Source: an uncultured Veillonella sp.
GTDB taxonomy: Bacteria; Bacillota; Negativicutes; Veillonellales; Veillonellaceae
Assembly: GCF_934190855.1 (NCBI RefSeq)
Contig: NZ_CAKPTN010000065.1
Location: forward strand, 1-8,898
DNA length: 8,898 nt
Reading direction: 5' to 3'
In this document: positions 6,070 through 8,898 of the stretch, piece by piece
How positions within the stretch are numbered: the first letter of the stretch is position 1
Layout of the letters: each line of letters begins with the position of its first letter
The notes under the pieces: generated by a model
Seen by the model: only the letters and a program-made list of their open reading frames with translations
Told to the model about the DNA's origin: nothing
Database searches by the model: none
Translations under genes and position numbers: made by a program

Positions 6070-7115
6070 AAGCCTTCCTCTTGGATATATTCTGCTAGTC
6101 TTACATAGGCTTGTGCCATTGATACCTTAGGCTGCCAACCTAAGGATTTTAACTTCTTAGAACTTAAGAACATGTGAACTGTTGGAGCATACCCGAGACC
6201 TTGCACATCTTCCGGAATATCAAAGATAACCTTACTCTTATCATTGCTTACATGAGTCGCTACCAAATGAGCGATACTAGCAATAGAACGAGTTTCTTCA
6301 TCATGACATATATTGTATGCTTCTCCCGCTTCCCCCAATTTCATAAGGGTTAAGATACCTGTTAAAGCATCTGTAATATAGCAGTAATTAGACATGGAAT
6401 CGCCCTTTGTATGAAGAACAATATCTTCATGCTTGAGAGCACTCTTAGTAAACTGCATGAACACGCGGTTATCAGAAACAGGAACACCTGGCCCAAAGGT
6501 TTGAGCTAGTCGAGCTATAACAGCAGGAACGCCATACTCCACTGCATAAGACTTGCAATAACATTCGCAGAGTCGTTTACTTTCAGAATAGGAACTACGT
6601 ACGTTTAAGTGATCAAGATAACCTAACCGTTCCTCAGTCATCACTTGACCTGATTCATAAGGAACGCCATATTGTTCCATACTGGATAGGTAAACAAGTT
6701 TCTTTACCTTTTTATGACGACTTAGCTCAAGCATAGCCTCTGTACCATGAATTGAAGCACGAATTGTTTCTACTGGATGTTCTACAAAAAATTTAGATTG
6801 TGTTGGTGCCGCACCATGTAAGATATAGTCACATGGCGTATCGATAGAGTCTAATGAGCCATCAATAATAGTAAATGATTCATTATCTAAATACTCACCA
6901 AAAATAGTTTGTGCTTTATCATGGCTACGTACATGACCAAGCACTTTTAAATCCAAGCCATAAGCTTCATTAGCAAGTATGAGTAGTTTAATAAACATAG
7001 AGCCAATAAGCCCTGTTGCACCCGTTACAAGAACGCGTTGATGACGGAGGAAATCAAAGTACTTTTCTTCATGTACTAAAGCCGTTAACTCACGTTGGAT
7101 CACGGAATTACTCAT
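6066..7115 (-). CDS. Extended SDR, NAD-dependent epimerase/dehydratase family
   Basis: The 349-residue protein is an extended short-chain dehydrogenase. About 26 leading residues precede the first strand and its dinucleotide motif TGATGLIG (31-38). HGAAPTQSKFF (100-110), the serine strand VYLSSMEQYG (141-150) and the catalytic pair Tyr176/Lys180 in SYSESKR follow. RLAQTFGPG (202-210) and the C-terminal substrate-binding lobe, including NYCYITD (243-249) and YNIC (267-270), are of the epimerase/dehydratase type. All expected catalytic residues are present. The gene sits directly after the cytidylyltransferase with an 8-bp overlap and has AGGAGG eight bases before its ATG. It therefore probably works in the same pathway, acting on the precursor or product of that enzyme, for example as a reductase or epimerase. 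The substrate is not identifiable; dTDP- or UDP-sugar dehydratase-like activity is the alternative. Confidence 0.85.
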   Translation of the reverse strand: MSNSVIQRELTALVHEEKYFDFLRHQRVLVTGATGLIGSMFIKLLILANEAYGLDLKVLGHVRSHDKAQTIFGEYLDNESFTIIDGSLDSIDTPCDYILHGAAPTQSKFFVEHPVETIRASIHGTEAMLELSRHKKVKKLVYLSSMEQYGVPYESGQVMTEERLGYLDHLNVRSSYSESKRLCECYCKSYAVEYGVPAVIARLAQTFGPGVPVSDNRVFMQFTKSALKHEDIVLHTKGDSMSNYCYITDALTGILTLMKLGEAGEAYNICHDEETRSIASIAHLVATHVSNDKSKVIFDIPEDVQGLGYAPTVHMFLSSKKLKSLGWQPKVSMAQAYVRLAEYIQEEGL

Positions 7116-7830
7116 CTTCTAATCCTCCTAGTTCACGGTTTTTAATAATCCCCGTAAACATATAATAATCAGATGGTGTTGTAATTTTTATATTTTCAGT
7201 TTCCCCTAGTACAGGGTATAAAGTGTAACCATAATGCATCATCATCGATGCAGAATCAATGAAATCATGGATTCCATCGTCTTTTGCTCGATTATGAACA
7301 GATAAAATATCATCTAATCTAAAGCTCTGTGGAGCCTTAGCCATCAGACATTCATTGCGATTCAAAATACGATTAATGGAACCATCTTGTGTAACCATAA
7401 TCGTTTCGATAGCTGGAGTAACCGTAATAGCAGAACCTTTAGATTCAACAGATTCAATATTTCGTTCAATAGTGGCACTATCTACAAGGGGACGAACGCC
7501 ATCATGAATTAAAACCGTCACATCTTCATCTGGGAATAGACGCTTAGCCTCAACTAACCCATTATATTGGGAGCCAAGAGCGCTTTCACCGCCGGGTACA
7601 ATGGACAAAACCTTTTGTAAATTTGCCTTTTCAATAAGTTGTTTTGTATGATCAATCCATTCGGCTTTGCAAGCTAGAACAATACCATCAATAGCCTCTG
7701 TTTGTTCAAAAACATCTAAGGTTTGAATTAAAATAGGTCTACCGTTCCATTCTAAAAATTGTTTCGGCGTCTTGCTGTTCTTCATACGAGCGCCTACGCC
7801 ACCCGCAAAGATTACTGCTATTCGTTTCAT
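7108..7830 (-). CDS. IspD/TarI-like CTP:sugar- or polyol-phosphate cytidylyltransferase
   Basis: The 240-residue cytoplasmic enzyme has the full IspD/TarI set of motifs. These are the CTP-binding loop FAGGVGARM (8-16), PKQFLEWNGRPIL (22-34), VPGGES (78-83) with Ser87 and NGL (90-92), LIHDGVRPLV (107-116), VTPAIETI (137-144), KAPQSF (165-170) and ENIKITTPSDY (212-222). The family couples CTP with a polyol phosphate and releases diphosphate. The cytidine-transfer call is firm. PKQFL rather than PKQYL, and the position between licD and an SDR inside a polysaccharide operon, favour a CDP-ribitol-like product (TarI/Bcs1 type) over the isoprenoid intermediate of the MEP pathway. CDP-arabinitol or CDP-mannitol type products are also possible. 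The ATG has AGGAGG four bases upstream, merged with the TAA of licD. It is separated from licD by 9 bp. Confidence 0.88.
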   Translation of the reverse strand: MKRIAVIFAGGVGARMKNSKTPKQFLEWNGRPILIQTLDVFEQTEAIDGIVLACKAEWIDHTKQLIEKANLQKVLSIVPGGESALGSQYNGLVEAKRLFPDEDVTVLIHDGVRPLVDSATIERNIESVESKGSAITVTPAIETIMVTQDGSINRILNRNECLMAKAPQSFRLDDILSVHNRAKDDGIHDFIDSASMMMHYGYTLYPVLGETENIKITTPSDYYMFTGIIKNRELGGLEDE

Positions 7831-7839
7831 AGGCCCTCC

Positions 7840-8706
7840 TTATGGTTGAGCTTTATTTTGGGCATAATGAATGCCTCTATATTTTTTGTAAGGCGCATGC
7901 AAATCAGCAAAGGCGGCATCGTGTTTTGCTACACGTTGCTCAACAGGTGGTAATTGCATATAATCGCCCCAAATGAGACGTAAATATCTCTCATACCCTT
8001 TCATAACAGGTATTTGATGTCCTTCAAAGTCTTTATAAACGACAGAAGCAAAATCCTCTTGAGGATGTCTAAGCTTCATGCCCTTTAAGCTACCGATTAA
8101 CTCAGTACATTCCTTACTTGTGTTGAAATCATATTTAGTCATTTGCTTTTCCGCAAAACGCCAAATATGATAGCGCACGGACTGACTAGAAAAGACCTTA
8201 TAAATACAGCCTGCTAAGGCACGATACATAGGTCCCTTATTATCCGGCAACCGTTGTGCATTAAAGAGTGCAAAGGTCATGGCCCACATTAATTGTAAAG
8301 CACGGCTGATTTTACCAGGTGCACAGCCATCAATAGGCATAATCTCTAAAGCCAAACCATGACAAATATCTTCGTGCATACTGTGACGATTAATAAACGT
8401 CGTGTTGTTATCACGAATAGAAGCACCTGCATCGTGATAAATATGGTGCCGATCCGTACGACAATAGGTGTAACGTTCTGTATCAGCATATTTGGGCCAC
8501 AACTCTGCTAGCTTTTCATAGTCAGGACGAGGCATGAAGAGATCTAAGTCATCATCCCAAGGGATAAAACCATTATGACGTATAGCCCCAATGAGACCAC
8601 CGCCACAAAGATAAAAGCGCAAATTATGTTTGTCGCAGAACTCTTTAAAGTACAGCAACATAGTAAGCTCTTTCTCTTGTATTTCCTTTGTCATAGATGT
8701 ACTCAT
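7840..8706 (-). CDS. licD: LicD-family phosphotransferase (nucleotidyltransferase fold)
   Basis: The 288-residue protein has the LicD signature. GGGLIGAIRHNGFIPWDDDL runs from 35 to 54 and continues to MPRPDYEKL at 58-66. The Asp cluster at 51-55 (DDDLD) should bind the catalytic metals. GLALEIMPIDG (117-127), FEGHQIPV (227-234) and YERYLRLIWGDYMQLPP (238-254) complete the family pattern. LicD proteins move a phospho-alcohol such as phosphocholine from its CDP-activated form to a glycan; the animal relatives fukutin and FKRP move ribitol phosphate. No choline kinase or LicC-type gene is visible here, while an IspD/TarI-like enzyme follows directly. I therefore infer a CDP-polyol donor. No signal peptide is present, so it should act in the cytoplasm before export. 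The ATG at 8706-8704 has GAGG five bases upstream; Met5 is a weaker alternative start. Confidence 0.9.
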   Translation of the reverse strand: MSTSMTKEIQEKELTMLLYFKEFCDKHNLRFYLCGGGLIGAIRHNGFIPWDDDLDLFMPRPDYEKLAELWPKYADTERYTYCRTDRHHIYHDAGASIRDNNTTFINRHSMHEDICHGLALEIMPIDGCAPGKISRALQLMWAMTFALFNAQRLPDNKGPMYRALAGCIYKVFSSQSVRYHIWRFAEKQMTKYDFNTSKECTELIGSLKGMKLRHPQEDFASVVYKDFEGHQIPVMKGYERYLRLIWGDYMQLPPVEQRVAKHDAAFADLHAPYKKYRGIHYAQNKAQP

Positions 8707-8717
8707 AGGGACCTCGC

Positions 8718-8898
8718 TTAACGTAATACAGCTAATACTGTATCAATCATCGTTTTTATATCTTGTAAAAAAGAAAATTCCTTAATACTCTTCAAATTCC
8801 AAGCCATCTTGCCTGGTAATACCTCATTAATGTAAACTTCATCTACATTTTGAGCATTTTGTAAAAGCTGATCTTCATCCTTATAGGCAATACTAGCT
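8718..8898 (-). CDS. Initiating sugar-1-phosphate transferase (C-terminal part, cut by window edge)
   Basis: Only the last 59 codons and the TAA stop are present; the gene begins beyond base 8898. The translated tail includes YKDEDQLLQNAQNVDEVYIN, then EVLPGKMAWNLK, then KEFSFLQDIKTMIDTVLAVLR at the C-terminus. A Leu-Pro-x-Lys-Met with N-L, followed by S-F-L-x-D-I-K-x-M and a short hydrophobic end, is what I know from the C-termini of the bacterial sugar transferase family (PglC/WcaJ/WbaP type). These membrane-associated enzymes load the first sugar phosphate onto undecaprenyl phosphate and start each repeat unit. The catalytic region is outside the window, so this rests on the tail and on context: it lies 11 bp upstream of licD in the same direction, where an initiating transferase would be expected in an early position of the operon. 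Confidence 0.72.
   Translation of the reverse strand, partial: ASIAYKDEDQLLQNAQNVDEVYINEVLPGKMAWNLKSIKEFSFLQDIKTMIDTVLAVLR

Noticed and set aside
6125..6145. Perfect 7-bp inverted repeat (CCTTAGG, 7-base loop, CCTAAGG) that could be a terminator hairpin.
   Set aside because: It lies inside the SDR coding region and is not followed by a run of T on the transcribed strand; it encodes conserved-looking residues near the C-terminus.
7108..7830. Housekeeping IspD of the MEP isoprenoid pathway.
   Set aside because: The motifs fit the same superfamily, but position between licD and an SDR in a polysaccharide operon, with no MEP-pathway neighbour such as ispF, favours a CDP-polyol enzyme. Not fully excluded.
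8707..8717. Promoter for licD in the gap after the initiating transferase.
   Set aside because: The gap is 11 bp and holds only the GAGG ribosome binding site; there is no room for -35 and -10 elements outside coding sequence.

Overview
The window is a tightly packed block of an extracellular polysaccharide (capsule or O-antigen type) biosynthesis locus. Every gene I can support lies on the minus strand, so transcription runs from right (8898) to left (1). Eight complete genes are flanked by two genes cut by the window edges. No gap between genes exceeds 26 bp and five junctions overlap, so this looks like an internal piece of one operon. I see no RNA gene, mobile element, CRISPR array, terminator or credible promoter.

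Organism (inference): composition is AT-rich (about 40% GC by eye). Most starts have strong AGGAGG-like ribosome binding sites, and two genes start with TTG. TGA is a stop (codon table 11). This suits a low-GC Firmicute. The mix of LicD, TupA-like ATP-grasp, soluble CapA-like protein and PST flippase would fit Negativicutes such as Veillonella or Clostridia, but the genus cannot be fixed from the sequence alone.

Layout in transcription order: the C-terminus of an initiating sugar-1-phosphate transferase (8898-8718); a LicD-family phosphotransferase (8706-7840); an IspD/TarI-like cytidylyltransferase (7830-7108); an extended SDR, epimerase/dehydratase type (7115-6066); a GT4 glycosyltransferase (6069-5002); an O-antigen ligase/polymerase-type membrane protein, Wzy (4982-3741, TTG start); a TupA-like ATP-grasp protein (3763-2831); a soluble CapA-family protein (2853-1714, TTG start); a Wzx-type flippase (1714-263); and the N-terminus of a UDP-glucuronate 4-epimerase-like enzyme (236-1).

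How they may work together (inference from families): the initiating transferase loads the first sugar phosphate on undecaprenyl phosphate. The GT4 enzyme adds another sugar. The cytidylyltransferase, probably with the SDR, makes a CDP-activated polyol or sugar, and LicD transfers its phospho-group onto the glycan. The epimerase would supply UDP-galacturonate. The ATP-grasp and CapA-like proteins may add an amino-acid or other carboxylate-linked decoration. Wzx flips the lipid-linked unit and Wzy polymerises it. The two points most worth following are the LicD + cytidylyltransferase + SDR cassette, whose first two members parallel the animal ribitol-phosphate pathway (ISPD and fukutin/FKRP), and the ATP-grasp + soluble CapA pair, whose biochemistry is poorly known.
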